Shown one piece after another: positions 18,810-28,191 of a stretch of DNA of 39,303 nt (position 1 is the first letter of the stretch; each line of letters starts with the position of its first letter). A model generated the notes under the pieces. That model saw nothing but the letters and a program-made list of their open reading frames with translations, was not told where the DNA came from and ran no database searches. Both the position numbers and the translations under genes were made by a program. Source of the stretch: Hydrotalea sp. (GTDB lineage: Bacteria > Pseudomonadota > Alphaproteobacteria > JASGCL01); assembly GCA_030054115.1 (NCBI GenBank), contig JASGCL010000010.1, positions 5,668-44,970 on the forward strand, written 5' to 3'.

Positions 18810-18864
18810 GGGGGGCAAGGGGGACAAGAAAAAAAGAAAAAGCCATTTTTATAAAATCAAATCT

Positions 18865-20586
18865 TTAGGCTGGTTTTTTTTCACCCTTATCATAAATAAT
18901 CAGCGGCTTGGCGGCGTTGGCTTTTTTGTCATCGCTTGCCATATCGCCACCACCCGCCGCGCCGGTTTTTTGATTGGCCGAGGTATCGCTGTCGCTGATA
19001 ATTTCCGCGCCCAGTGCCTCGACCGTGTCGCCATTGAAAATAATCTCGGCGACCTTTTGCCCGCCCTTATCGCCGGCCAATTGCCAATTGGGCAATTGGA
19101 ACATGGTGTCGGTCAGCAATTTTTCCAATATGGCACGCAGGCCACGCGCGCCGGTTTTTTTCTTTAACGCCAGGCCGGCAATTTTGTCCAACGCCTCATC
19201 GGTCATGGTCAACATGGCACCATCCCAACTAAACAGGGTTTGGTATTGCTTCAACAGGGCGTTTTTCGGTTTGGTCAAAATATCAATCAATGCCGATTTA
19301 TCCAAATCATGCAGAACCGCCACCACCGGCAACCGGCCGACAAATTCGGGGATTAAGCCGTATTTTATCAAATCGCCGACCTCGACCCGTTGCAACAATT
19401 CGTTTTGCCGGTCGCTGATGTCCTTGTCCTTCATCATCGGTTGGGCGTGGAAACCGATGCCGGTTTTGCTCGACCGCGCCTCGATAATTTTTTCGATGCC
19501 GGCAAATGACCCGCCGCAAATAAACAGGATATTGCTGGTATCCATTTTTAAGAAATCTTGTTGCGGGTGTTTTCTGCCGCCCTGCGGCGGGACGGAGGCC
19601 ACCGTCCCCTCGATAATTTTTAACAAGGCCTGTTGCACGCCCTCGCCCGAAACATCGCGCGTGATGGAGGGGTGTTCTGATTTGCGGCTGATTTTATCGA
19701 TTTCATCGATATAGACAATCCCCTTTTCGGCGCGGCCAACATCGTAATCGGCGGCCTGCAGGAGGCGCACCAGGATATTTTCCACGTCCTCGCCGACGTA
19801 GCCAGCCTCGGTCAGGGTGGTGGCGTCGGCGATGGTGAAGGGCACATCAAGCAATTTGGCCAGGGTTTGCGCCAACAGGGTTTTGCCACTACCGGTTGGC
19901 CCCAGCAACAAGATATTTGATTTTTGCAATTCAACGGCTGGCTTCGCCTTGCCGGTGCCATTGCCCGCGCCATTGGTTGCACCATTGCCCGCGCCGTTGG
20001 TGGCGCCATTGGCGGTATCGCCGTTGGCGACCTGCTCCAAATGTTTTAGACGTTTGTAATGGTTGTAAACCGCGACGGCGAGGATTTTTTTCGCCCCCTC
20101 TTGCCCGATGATATATTGGTTTAAGAAATCGGCAATTTTTTGCGGCGTCAATAAAATGCTGTCGGAGAATCCACCGCCGACCGAGCGCAATTGCGGCCGC
20201 TGTTCGGCGACAATATCGTTACACAGGGCGACGCATTCGTTACAAATATAAACCCCCGGGCCGGCGATTAATTTTTGCACCTCCTGCTGTTTTTTGCCGC
20301 AAAAGGAGCAGGTCAGCGGCGTTTTCGGTTTTTTATCGCCACCGCTGGCGGTGTTATTTTTGCTATCAACTTTATTGTCGGCTTTATTTTCCGCGCCGGT
20401 GTTTTTGTCGCCGCCCTTATCACCGTGCTTATCGGCCAGCTTGTCGCCAGTTTTATCCATGACCTTATCGGCCACCTTGCCCGACCCTTTGTTCGCGGCG
20501 TCCTTTAACGATTTTTTGCTATCGGCGGTGCCATCGCGCTCACCATTGAGGTCGTCATCGGGCGGGGTTTTGTTATCGTCACTCAT
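18865..20586 (-). CDS. clpX: ATP-dependent Clp protease ATPase subunit ClpX, enlarged
   Basis: 573 residues compared with about 420 for typical ClpX. The zinc-binding domain uses Cys93, Cys96, Cys115 and Cys118. Walker A is GPTGSGKT (229-236) and Walker B VYIDEID (291-297). Additions are an N-terminal tail of about 88 residues rich in Asp, Lys and Gly (repeated DK.GDK), an Asn-Gly-Ala repeat at about 188-213 just before Walker A, and an Ala/Asp/Lys-rich C-terminal tail. ClpX unfolds substrates for ClpP. Unusually, clpP is not next to it: the upstream neighbour is the divergent fdhA. The 217-base divergent space should hold both promoters. Confidence 0.95.
   Translation of the reverse strand: MSDDNKTPPDDDLNGERDGTADSKKSLKDAANKGSGKVADKVMDKTGDKLADKHGDKGGDKNTGAENKADNKVDSKNNTASGGDKKPKTPLTCSFCGKKQQEVQKLIAGPGVYICNECVALCNDIVAEQRPQLRSVGGGFSDSILLTPQKIADFLNQYIIGQEGAKKILAVAVYNHYKRLKHLEQVANGDTANGATNGAGNGATNGAGNGTGKAKPAVELQKSNILLLGPTGSGKTLLAQTLAKLLDVPFTIADATTLTEAGYVGEDVENILVRLLQAADYDVGRAEKGIVYIDEIDKISRKSEHPSITRDVSGEGVQQALLKIIEGTVASVPPQGGRKHPQQDFLKMDTSNILFICGGSFAGIEKIIEARSSKTGIGFHAQPMMKDKDISDRQNELLQRVEVGDLIKYGLIPEFVGRLPVVAVLHDLDKSALIDILTKPKNALLKQYQTLFSWDGAMLTMTDEALDKIAGLALKKKTGARGLRAILEKLLTDTMFQLPNWQLAGDKGGQKVAEIIFNGDTVEALGAEIISDSDTSANQKTGAAGGGDMASDDKKANAAKPLIIYDKGEKKPA
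19957..20028 (-). repeat. Three 24-base repeat units inside clpX
   Basis: Units at 19957-19980, 19981-20004 and 20005-20028 are similar in sequence; the first two differ at only a few positions. They encode the NGATNGAG-type repeats inserted between the zinc domain linker and the Walker A loop. Copy number may vary between strains. Confidence 0.85.
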
Positions 20587-20803
20587 TGCAGATATTAACT
20601 TTCGTCCCTCTCAATGTTTATTTTAGCCCATTATCACGCAAAACACAACCACTAGGATGAGGGCATCGGTAATGCAATATCGCCAAAAAATGGGGCATAA
20701 AACATGACAAAACCCGCGCAAAAAATCCAATTTCTTTTTGCGGAAAAAGCGGCTATAGGTAAGGGAAGCAAGCGATTGGCATCCATAATAAAATCAACAA
20801 AAA

Positions 20804-23668
20804 ATGAGCGATAAAAACACCCTTATTCTTAATGGCGAGGTCGTGCCCTATGACGACGGCGAAACCATTTGGCAGGTCGCCACCCGCACCGGCGTCGAAA
20901 TTCCGCATTTATGTTACCTGCCCAAACCGGGTTATCGCGCCGATGGCAATTGTCGCGCCTGTATGGTGGAGGTTAAGGGCGAGCGGGTTTTGGCGGCATC
21001 GTGCCTGCGGAAATGCGCCACGGGGATGGAGGTCAACACCGCCAGCGAACGCGCCAAAAAATCGCGCGCGTTGGTTTTTGAAATGTTGCTGGCCGACCAA
21101 CCAAAGGACAAGGCCGGCAATTTCAAAAACCCCGATGGGCAATTTGCCACGATGGTGAAACAACATGGTTTCGCGCTGGATAGCCGCTTTCCCAAAAACC
21201 AGCATAAGGCGGCAACGGCGCAGGATTTTTCCCACCCGGCGATGGCGGTGCAATTGGATGCTTGCATTCAATGCAACCTGTGTGTTCGCGCCTGCCGAGA
21301 GGTGCAGGTCAACGACGTCATCGGCATGGCGGGGCGCGGTTTTGATTCAGAAATTGTTTTTGACCAACATGACGCGATGGGTCATTCGACCTGCGTTGCC
21401 TGCGGCGAATGCGTGGCGGCCTGCCCGACTGGTGCGTTGATGCCGCAAAACCAAATGGTCAAGGCGGTGGAGGCAAATGACAACAAGGCGGTCGGTGATT
21501 TCAAACCAATGGTATTAAAAGAAACCGACAGCGGTTGCCCGTTTTGCGGCGTGGGTTGCCAAACAAAAATTTACACCAGCGAGGATAAAAATACCGGCAA
21601 GGATTTTATTGTCAAGGTTGATGGGCGCGACGGCCCGGCCAACCATAATAAATTATGCGTCAAGGGGCGGTTCGGCATGGATTACGCGCGGCACGACGAC
21701 CGGTTGCAATACCCATTGGTGCGCCGCGCCGACGCGCCGGCAAAAAAATGGGACGACCAGATTAATAAAGATAACCTCGACCAATATTTTCGCCGCGCCA
21801 GTTGGGATGAAGCCTTAGAGATTATCGGCAACAATTTCACCGCCGTCTTGCAACAACATGGTGGCAAGGGGCTGGCCGGTTTTGGTTCGGCGAAGGGTTC
21901 GAACGAGGAGGCTTACCTGTTCCAAAAATTGGTGCGCACCGGTTTTAAAACCAACAATGTCGACCATTGCACCAGGCTGTGCCATGCGTCGTCGGTCGCC
22001 GCATTGATGGAGGGGATTTCGTCGGGCGCGGTGTCGGCACCATTTACCGATGCCTTGCTGGCCGATGTTATTATTGTCATTGGTTCGCGGCCGACCGAAA
22101 ACCACCCGGTCGCGGCAACTTTTTTTAAGCAGGCCGCCAAACAGGGCAAAAAAATTATCGTTATGGACCCGCGCAAAAGCGGCATCACGCGCCATGCCTG
22201 GAAGCATTTACAATTTAAGGGCGGCACCGATGTGGCATTGTTGTCGGCGATGATAAACACCATCATCGAGGAGGATTTAATCAACGAGGATTATATCAAA
22301 CAATATGTTGAAAATTACGAGGGGTTGAAGGAACGTAATAAAAAATTCACGCCGGAAAAAATGGCGAGCATTTGCGGCATTCCGGCCGATGAAATTCGCG
22401 CCGTCGCCCGTGCCTATGCCACCGCCAAAAAATCGATTATTTTTTGGGGCATGGGGGTTTCGCAACATGTGCATGGCACCGACAATGCCCGTTGCTTAAT
22501 CGCGCTGGCCGGCATCACCGGTCAAATTGGCCAGGCGGGCACCGGGTTGCACCCACTGCGCGGTCAAAATAATGTCCAGGGAGCATCTGACGCCGGCCTT
22601 ATCCCGATGTTTTTTCCCGATTACAAATCGGTCGAAAATATTGAGGTGCGAAAATTTTACGAGGATTTTTGGGGCATGCAATTGGACCCGAAGCGCGGCC
22701 TGACCGTGGTGGAAATTTTGGGCGATATTATGAAGGGGGTAATTCGCGCCATGTATATCATGGGTGAAAACCCGGCGATGAGCGACCCCGACATGAAGCA
22801 CGCGCGCGAGGCATTGGCCAAGTTGGAATTTTTGGTGTGCCAAGAAATTTTCCTGACCGAGACCTGTTTTTTTGCCGATGTTATTTTGCCGGCCTCGGCT
22901 TACCCCGAAAAATCGGGCAGTTTCACCAACAGCAACCGCCAGGTGCAATTGGCAAAACCGGCGTTGCGGTTGCTGGGCGAATGCAAACAAGATTGGGAGA
23001 TAGTGCAACTTATCGCCAACCAAATTGGGTTGGATTGGCAATATAAAAATGTGGGCGAGGTTTACGAGGAAATGCGCCAGACCATGCCGTCGATTACCGG
23101 CATTACATGGGCGCGGTTGCAACGCGATGGGGTGGCGACGTATCCCTGTGCCGATGAAAAACCCGGCAAGGCGGTTATTTTTGGCAGTGGATTCCCCACG
23201 GCGTCGGGCAAGATGAAATTGGTGCCGGTTGATTTATTGCCGCCCGATGAAGTGCCGGACAAAGAATTCCCGACGATTTTAACCACCGGCCGGTTGTTGG
23301 AACATTGGCACACTGGCGCAATGACGCGGCGCGCCCAAGTGTTGGACGGGTTGGAATGGGCGGCGGTGGCGCATTTGCACCCGCAGGATATGGCGGAAAA
23401 AAATATTACCCAAGGGGACGATATAACCATCAGCACGCGGCGCGGCGAAATTACGGTGCCGGTGCGGGCCGACCGCGATGTGGCGCGCGGCATGGTGTTT
23501 GTGCCATTTTGTTTTGCCGAGGGGGCGGCGAACATGTTGACCAACCCGGCGTTGGACCCATTTGGCAAGATTCCCGAATTTAAATTTTGCGCGGCCAAGG
23601 TTGCGAAAAGCGATGGCAAAAAAATGCCAAGCGACAAAATGGGGCATAATATTCGCGCCGCGGTGTAA
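20804..23668 (+). CDS. fdhA: Formate dehydrogenase alpha subunit (molybdopterin, NAD-type)
   Basis: 954 residues. N-terminal [2Fe-2S] domain with Cys37, Cys50, Cys53 and Cys67; two [4Fe-4S] clusters from CIQCNLCVRAC (154-164) and CVACGECVAACP (197-208); the Mo-bisPGD domain with its own cluster (Cys245, Cys248, Cys252, Cys285). The active-site Mo ligand is Cys393 in TRLCHAS, so this is a cysteine enzyme, not a selenocysteine one. It oxidises formate to CO2. Partner diaphorase subunits (FdsB/FdsG), FdsD and the sulfurtransferase FdhD are not in the window. The ribosome binding site is weak. It is divergent from clpX and followed by a DUF1289 gene 41 bases on. Confidence 0.93.
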   Translation: MSDKNTLILNGEVVPYDDGETIWQVATRTGVEIPHLCYLPKPGYRADGNCRACMVEVKGERVLAASCLRKCATGMEVNTASERAKKSRALVFEMLLADQPKDKAGNFKNPDGQFATMVKQHGFALDSRFPKNQHKAATAQDFSHPAMAVQLDACIQCNLCVRACREVQVNDVIGMAGRGFDSEIVFDQHDAMGHSTCVACGECVAACPTGALMPQNQMVKAVEANDNKAVGDFKPMVLKETDSGCPFCGVGCQTKIYTSEDKNTGKDFIVKVDGRDGPANHNKLCVKGRFGMDYARHDDRLQYPLVRRADAPAKKWDDQINKDNLDQYFRRASWDEALEIIGNNFTAVLQQHGGKGLAGFGSAKGSNEEAYLFQKLVRTGFKTNNVDHCTRLCHASSVAALMEGISSGAVSAPFTDALLADVIIVIGSRPTENHPVAATFFKQAAKQGKKIIVMDPRKSGITRHAWKHLQFKGGTDVALLSAMINTIIEEDLINEDYIKQYVENYEGLKERNKKFTPEKMASICGIPADEIRAVARAYATAKKSIIFWGMGVSQHVHGTDNARCLIALAGITGQIGQAGTGLHPLRGQNNVQGASDAGLIPMFFPDYKSVENIEVRKFYEDFWGMQLDPKRGLTVVEILGDIMKGVIRAMYIMGENPAMSDPDMKHAREALAKLEFLVCQEIFLTETCFFADVILPASAYPEKSGSFTNSNRQVQLAKPALRLLGECKQDWEIVQLIANQIGLDWQYKNVGEVYEEMRQTMPSITGITWARLQRDGVATYPCADEKPGKAVIFGSGFPTASGKMKLVPVDLLPPDEVPDKEFPTILTTGRLLEHWHTGAMTRRAQVLDGLEWAAVAHLHPQDMAEKNITQGDDITISTRRGEITVPVRADRDVARGMVFVPFCFAEGAANMLTNPALDPFGKIPEFKFCAAKVAKSDGKKMPSDKMGHNIRAAV

Positions 23669-23709
23669 TGGTTTTGCCTGTGGTTAAAAAAAATTGAGAA
23701 AAATATAAA

Positions 23710-23949
23710 ATGACTGACGCGCAAACCAACCATTTAACATTTGCCCTGCCCAGCCCGTGCGTTGGCGTGTGCGAGATGGACGAGGCAAGGCGTTATTGCA
23801 AGGGTTGTTTGCGCACTATTCCAGAAATTAAAATTTGGAGCACGGCGAGCGAGGCGCAGAAATGGGATATTCTCCAACAATTAAAAACCCGCCGCCACGA
23901 CCGCGACGGCATTCAACCCCGGCGTGATAGAGTAAAACGGCGGGGGTAG
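23710..23949 (+). CDS. DUF1289 family small cysteine-rich protein
   Basis: 79 residues. The DUF1289 core is SPCVGVCEMDEARRYCKGCL (residues 14-33): four cysteines spaced C-x3-C and C-x2-C, suggesting metal or Fe-S binding. A conserved tryptophan follows (IKIWSTAS). The molecular function is not known. It starts 41 bases after fdhA on the same strand and may be co-transcribed with it. The C terminus is Arg-rich. A run of eight G residues follows the stop codon. Confidence 0.85.
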   Translation: MTDAQTNHLTFALPSPCVGVCEMDEARRYCKGCLRTIPEIKIWSTASEAQKWDILQQLKTRRHDRDGIQPRRDRVKRRG

Positions 23950-23969
23950 GGGGGGGTTTTAGATAAGCG

Positions 23970-24932
23970 ATGTTAAGCAATCAACCGATTGTTATAAGAG
24001 ACTTAAATACTTGGCCGATAGAGGTTAAGGAATTTTTGGCGGCGCACGAAGAATTGTTGGTTGATGAGAAGATTATAAAAATCGAGCTCGAGCAAATAGA
24101 CAAAGAAAGCAATGGCAGTCCATCTAATGCTTCGATGATAGCAGAACAAAATGAGCTACCATCAGCAAAAATTATCAATAATATATATAAAAAATATGGG
24201 GGCAAGGAACAATTTAATATATGTCGTGATAAATTTAAGACAGATTTAGTAAACATTTTACAAAAACATTCATTTCTGCTGGTGCATTACACGCGTTTAA
24301 CCGAATATGAAATAGGGGATATATTAAATAGCGGGCTGTCCTTGCCGAATTCGGCGGTTCTAGCAACGCGAATTGATAAATTGGTAGAACAGAAATATCT
24401 AACCGAAGAGCAAGCAAATCATTTAAAAAAATATAATGCTTATACTGATGCTAATGAAAGAAAACGCAGGGAGAATATTTTTTGCTTTGTGTCTGGTGAC
24501 CCATTGGAAGGGGAAACAGATAATTCAAAATGTCCTGATTATGGTAGATTAGTAAAATGTTGGGGTGGCGAAGCCTTATATTGTGGCAATGAAGAGTTAG
24601 TTATTGGCCAAACATTAAGAAAAATTGGCATTCCATCTATTATAGAGGCAGTTATTCCATGTTCTATTTTATGTAATGTTGATTTAGGACGCCAAGCAGT
24701 CGATAGATTTGTAAATCGACACTTAAAAAGCAAAAAAATTATTTATAAAAATGATAAATTATTTACAGAATATGAGGAATATCAAGACGGGTATGGCTGT
24801 CAGACCAAGGAAGACATCACCAACGAGGATATGAAAAAAATAAATATACTCAGAATTATTCGCTACGATAAAGACAGGGAAGAATTTATCCGTTTTACCG
24901 GTTGCGACAAATGGGATGAACAGCTTATTTAA
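23970..24932 (+). CDS. AT-rich orphan protein, possible ADP-ribosyltransferase-like fold
   Basis: 320 residues; not recognised with confidence. A charged N-terminal part (1-95) is followed by LLVHYTRLTEYEIGDILNSG (103-122), which recalls the HYT...IL..GL entry of ART-like toxins such as the DarT and RNA 2'-phosphotransferase groups, and by GRLVKCWGGEALYCG (192-206), where Glu201 could be the catalytic acid. The gene is clearly more AT-rich than its neighbours and has seven cysteines after residue 170. It ends one base before the facing aminotransferase gene, and no promoter or ribosome binding site stands out. It looks like an acquired gene, with a toxin, defence or effector role possible. 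The ART assignment is an inference from short motifs. Confidence 0.6.
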   Translation: MLSNQPIVIRDLNTWPIEVKEFLAAHEELLVDEKIIKIELEQIDKESNGSPSNASMIAEQNELPSAKIINNIYKKYGGKEQFNICRDKFKTDLVNILQKHSFLLVHYTRLTEYEIGDILNSGLSLPNSAVLATRIDKLVEQKYLTEEQANHLKKYNAYTDANERKRRENIFCFVSGDPLEGETDNSKCPDYGRLVKCWGGEALYCGNEELVIGQTLRKIGIPSIIEAVIPCSILCNVDLGRQAVDRFVNRHLKSKKIIYKNDKLFTEYEEYQDGYGCQTKEDITNEDMKKINILRIIRYDKDREEFIRFTGCDKWDEQLI

Positions 24933-24933
24933 C

Positions 24934-26373
24934 CTACTTCACAACCCCTTGCTTCTTTAAATCCATCATGGTGCGTTTGACGCCCTCTTTTAACGTGTCG
25001 ACCAGGAAATCAACTTCCCCCTCGGTAATGGTCAGGGGCGGCGACATAACGCACAGGTTCACAATCGGCCGCACCAGCAGGCCCAGGTTGTAACAATGGG
25101 CGTCAACCATCAACCCAACCCCGCGGTCAAGTTTTAACAAACCATTGTCGTCCTTGTCCGATTTGCGGTTGGCCACCAATTCGATACAACCGATTAACCC
25201 CTCGCCGCGCACGTCGCCGACAATCGGAATTTCCAACAGTTCGCGTAATCGTTTTTGGAAATAGGGAATGATTTTTCTGGCATGGCCGAGGATATTTTCT
25301 TTTTCAAAAATTTCCAAGGTTTTTAACCCGGCGGCGCATGCCATCGGGTTGCCGGAAAAGGTAAAGCCCGAGGTGAAAACCGCGCCATTTTTCCCGCCGA
25401 CTTTTTCCGCGCCGGCCACTTGGTTGTAAATTTTATCCGACAGGAAAAACGCCCCCATCGGCATGTAACCGCCAGTTATTGCCTTGGCGGTGGTGATGAT
25501 GTCGGGCACAATGCCGAAATAATCCTCGCTCGCCAACACATGGCCCATGCGGCCAAAACCGGTAACAACTTCGTCCGAAATATACAAAATATCATGCTTG
25601 GTGCAGATGGCGCGCATCGCCGCCAAATAACCCTTCGGCGGCACAATCACCCCGCCCGACGCCTGAATCGGCTCGGCAATAAACGCGCCGATATTGTCGG
25701 CACCATGTTGCGCAATTAAATCTTCAAATTCTTTCAGGCGGGTTTTTAAAAAATCCTCCTCCGACATATTGTCGGGTTTGAAATACAAATTTGGCGATTC
25801 CAAAAACAATGCCAAATGGGTCGCGCTGTCCATAAATGGGCGGTCGCGTTCGCGGCCGGTTATCCCCTGGCATAGGTAGGTCGCGCCGTGGTAACTTTTT
25901 TGCCGGCTGACAATTTTTTTCTTGGTCGGGCGGCCCAGCAAATTGTTATAGAAAAAAACAAACCGCAGGGCGGAATCAACCGCCTCCGACCCGGAGTTGG
26001 TAAAGAACACGTGGTTCAAATCGCCCGGCGTGTGTTTGGTTAACTCGCGCGCAAATTCCACCGCGATGGACGACGTCATGGCAAATGGTGAATAGTAGGA
26101 TAATTTTTCGGCCTGGGCGGTGATAGCCTTAACCATGTCATGGCGGCCATGGCCCAACGCCATGCACCACATGCCGGCCGGCGCGTCGAGAATTTTTTTG
26201 CCATCTTGGTCGTAAACAAAAACCCCCTCGCCCCGTTCAAACATCGCGCGTTTGTTCGTGCCCGAATATTCCATAAATTCCCATGGGTGGATAATATGGT
26301 CGTTGTCCCCCTGCCACAGCATTTTTTTTTCGTCGTCGGAAAAGGGTGGATTGTTGTGTAATATGTTGGCCAT
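24934..26373 (-). CDS. Class III PLP-dependent aminotransferase (omega-transaminase type)
   Basis: 479 residues. The class III features are TNSGSEAVDSALR (125-137), SYHGAT (160-165), the cofactor-binding DEVVTGFGR (267-275) and the PLP lysine Lys297 in TTAKAITGGYMPMG. Length and N terminus (HPWEFMEY then VYDQDGKKILDAPAGMWC) resemble the polyamine, taurine and beta-alanine:pyruvate transaminases. These move an amino group from an omega-amino compound to pyruvate or 2-oxoglutarate. It is the last gene of the minus-strand run with the sox-like genes, 95 bases after the ABC gene, which suggests a role in amine breakdown. The substrate cannot be read from the sequence. Confidence 0.9.
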   Translation of the reverse strand: MANILHNNPPFSDDEKKMLWQGDNDHIIHPWEFMEYSGTNKRAMFERGEGVFVYDQDGKKILDAPAGMWCMALGHGRHDMVKAITAQAEKLSYYSPFAMTSSIAVEFARELTKHTPGDLNHVFFTNSGSEAVDSALRFVFFYNNLLGRPTKKKIVSRQKSYHGATYLCQGITGRERDRPFMDSATHLALFLESPNLYFKPDNMSEEDFLKTRLKEFEDLIAQHGADNIGAFIAEPIQASGGVIVPPKGYLAAMRAICTKHDILYISDEVVTGFGRMGHVLASEDYFGIVPDIITTAKAITGGYMPMGAFFLSDKIYNQVAGAEKVGGKNGAVFTSGFTFSGNPMACAAGLKTLEIFEKENILGHARKIIPYFQKRLRELLEIPIVGDVRGEGLIGCIELVANRKSDKDDNGLLKLDRGVGLMVDAHCYNLGLLVRPIVNLCVMSPPLTITEGEVDFLVDTLKEGVKRTMMDLKKQGVVK

Positions 26374-26468
26374 GGGAAAATAATAATCTACTAAAATATT
26401 TTGTTGTTATTTTTATTGGTTCTAATTTTTTTGCAGATTACCAAACCAATTGTAAATAGCAAGCAAAA

Positions 26469-28157
26469 TCATACCAGCAATAATTTGGTTTCCTGGGTCT
26501 GCGGCGATTGCAACAGCGTATTTTTTTCGCCTTGCTCAATAATAATACCATTGTGCATGACAATGATATTATCGCTCAGGGCGCGCACCACGTTAATATC
26601 GTGGCTAACCAACAGGTAGGCGATGTTGTGTTTTTCCTGCAACCTTAACAACAATTCTATCATGTCGCGGGCGGTGGTTTTATCAAGCGCCGAGGTTGGC
26701 TCGTCCAGCAAAAGAATTTTTGGTTGCATGATAAGTGCCCGCGCCAGCGACACCCGTTGCCTTTGCCCGCCGGATAATTCGTGCGGGTAATTGTGCCATA
26801 ATGATTTATCGATTCCGACCTCGCGCAACATATCCTCGGCGGCGGTGATGGCGGCTTGCTTGGCCGATTTGTCGCCCCGCATCAACATTGGTTCGGCGAC
26901 AATATCAATAATAATTTGCCGCGGTTGCAACGATGAAAATGGGTCTTGGAAAACAACCTGCATGTTGCGTCGTTGCGCGCGCAATTGCCGGTTTGATAAG
27001 CCGCGCCAATTATTGCCGGCGACCATGATGTCGCCGCTTAAATATTGCTTTGGCGTTAGCATAAGCAACGCCTGGCACAGGCTGGTTTTGCCCGCGCCCG
27101 ATTGACCGATAACGCCGAGGGTTTGCCCGCGGTAAAGCGAAAAATTAATATCCTGCAGAATTTTTTTTACCTGCGGTGGTTGGCTTGCTTTGTTTTTTTG
27201 CCAAAAGAAAAGCCACTGGTTAAAAAATTGATAGGTTGTTTTATTATTGAGCGGCAAAGTCATCGACAGGTGGCGCGCCGCCAAGACAATATCGGTATCA
27301 TCGGGTTGGTTTTGGTTGGCTGGTTTTTTTTCGGGGTAGTTCATTTGCCAAAACGCCCGCCCATAATCGGTGCGCGGGTTGGTCAGCATGGTGGTGGTCG
27401 GGGCTTGCTCGATAACCTTGCCGTCGCGCAATAATAATAATTCGGATGTCAAATCCTCCAGCCCCAATTTATCGTGGCTGATATAAATCAGCGATAATTT
27501 TTTGGTGATGATTATTTTTTTTATCATCGCTAACAATTGATTTTTGATATGCTGGTCCAGCGCGGTGGTGGGTTCATCGGCGATTAAAATATCTGGCTCC
27601 CCCACCAATGCCATGGCGAGCAAGATACGTTGTTTCTGCCCACCGGATAATTGATGCGGGTAGCGTTGCCAAAAATCATCGGCCAGGTTATCGCGGTTGT
27701 TTTTTTTCTCGACGCTGAAGCGCGGCAAAGATAATTCAGCGCAAAGATTGGCCATGAAATCGATATGTTCCTGGCCCAGCATCGCCAGGCCGCGACTGGC
27801 CAACATGGCGGCGGCAAATTGCCGGCCAACGCGGTGTAGCGGGTTGAGGGCCGAATGAGGTTCCTGGAACAGCACGCCAATTTTTGCGCCGCGAAATTTG
27901 GCGCGTGCCTTGAAATCGGTGGTGGCCGATTCCTCGCCGAAGCAGGTGATACTGCCCGTCCCGCCAAATGGTTGATAGGGGGATAAAAGCCCGGGGATAG
28001 CCATTGCCAATATTGTTTTGCCCGCGCCGGATGAGCCAACCAAACCAACCCCCGCCCCACGGCGCAGGGTGAAGGAAACATCGTCGAGCAATTTTTTATG
28101 GTTGAGCTCCAGCGAGAGGTTTTTAACCGTCAGCAGGATGTCATTAGAATTTGTCAT
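26469..28157 (-). CDS. Double-ATPase ABC transporter protein (oligopeptide/microcin C type)
   Basis: 562 residues made of two complete ABC ATPase halves. The first has Walker A GSSGAGKT (41-48) and signature LSGGQKQR; the second has Walker A GQSGAGKT (about 355) and signature LSGGQRQR, each followed by a Walker B ending DEPT. This fusion is typical of YejF/GsiA proteins, where DppD and DppF are joined, energising peptide, glutathione or microcin C uptake. No permease or periplasmic binding protein lies in the window, so its partners are elsewhere. A linker of about 60 residues (about 275-335) between the halves is longer and less regular than usual. Confidence 0.9.
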   Translation of the reverse strand: MTNSNDILLTVKNLSLELNHKKLLDDVSFTLRRGAGVGLVGSSGAGKTILAMAIPGLLSPYQPFGGTGSITCFGEESATTDFKARAKFRGAKIGVLFQEPHSALNPLHRVGRQFAAAMLASRGLAMLGQEHIDFMANLCAELSLPRFSVEKKNNRDNLADDFWQRYPHQLSGGQKQRILLAMALVGEPDILIADEPTTALDQHIKNQLLAMIKKIIITKKLSLIYISHDKLGLEDLTSELLLLRDGKVIEQAPTTTMLTNPRTDYGRAFWQMNYPEKKPANQNQPDDTDIVLAARHLSMTLPLNNKTTYQFFNQWLFFWQKNKASQPPQVKKILQDINFSLYRGQTLGVIGQSGAGKTSLCQALLMLTPKQYLSGDIMVAGNNWRGLSNRQLRAQRRNMQVVFQDPFSSLQPRQIIIDIVAEPMLMRGDKSAKQAAITAAEDMLREVGIDKSLWHNYPHELSGGQRQRVSLARALIMQPKILLLDEPTSALDKTTARDMIELLLRLQEKHNIAYLLVSHDINVVRALSDNIIVMHNGIIIEQGEKNTLLQSPQTQETKLLLV

Positions 28158-28191
28158 GCGGCCGTAAAAAATCTAAAATAAAACCCTGCGG

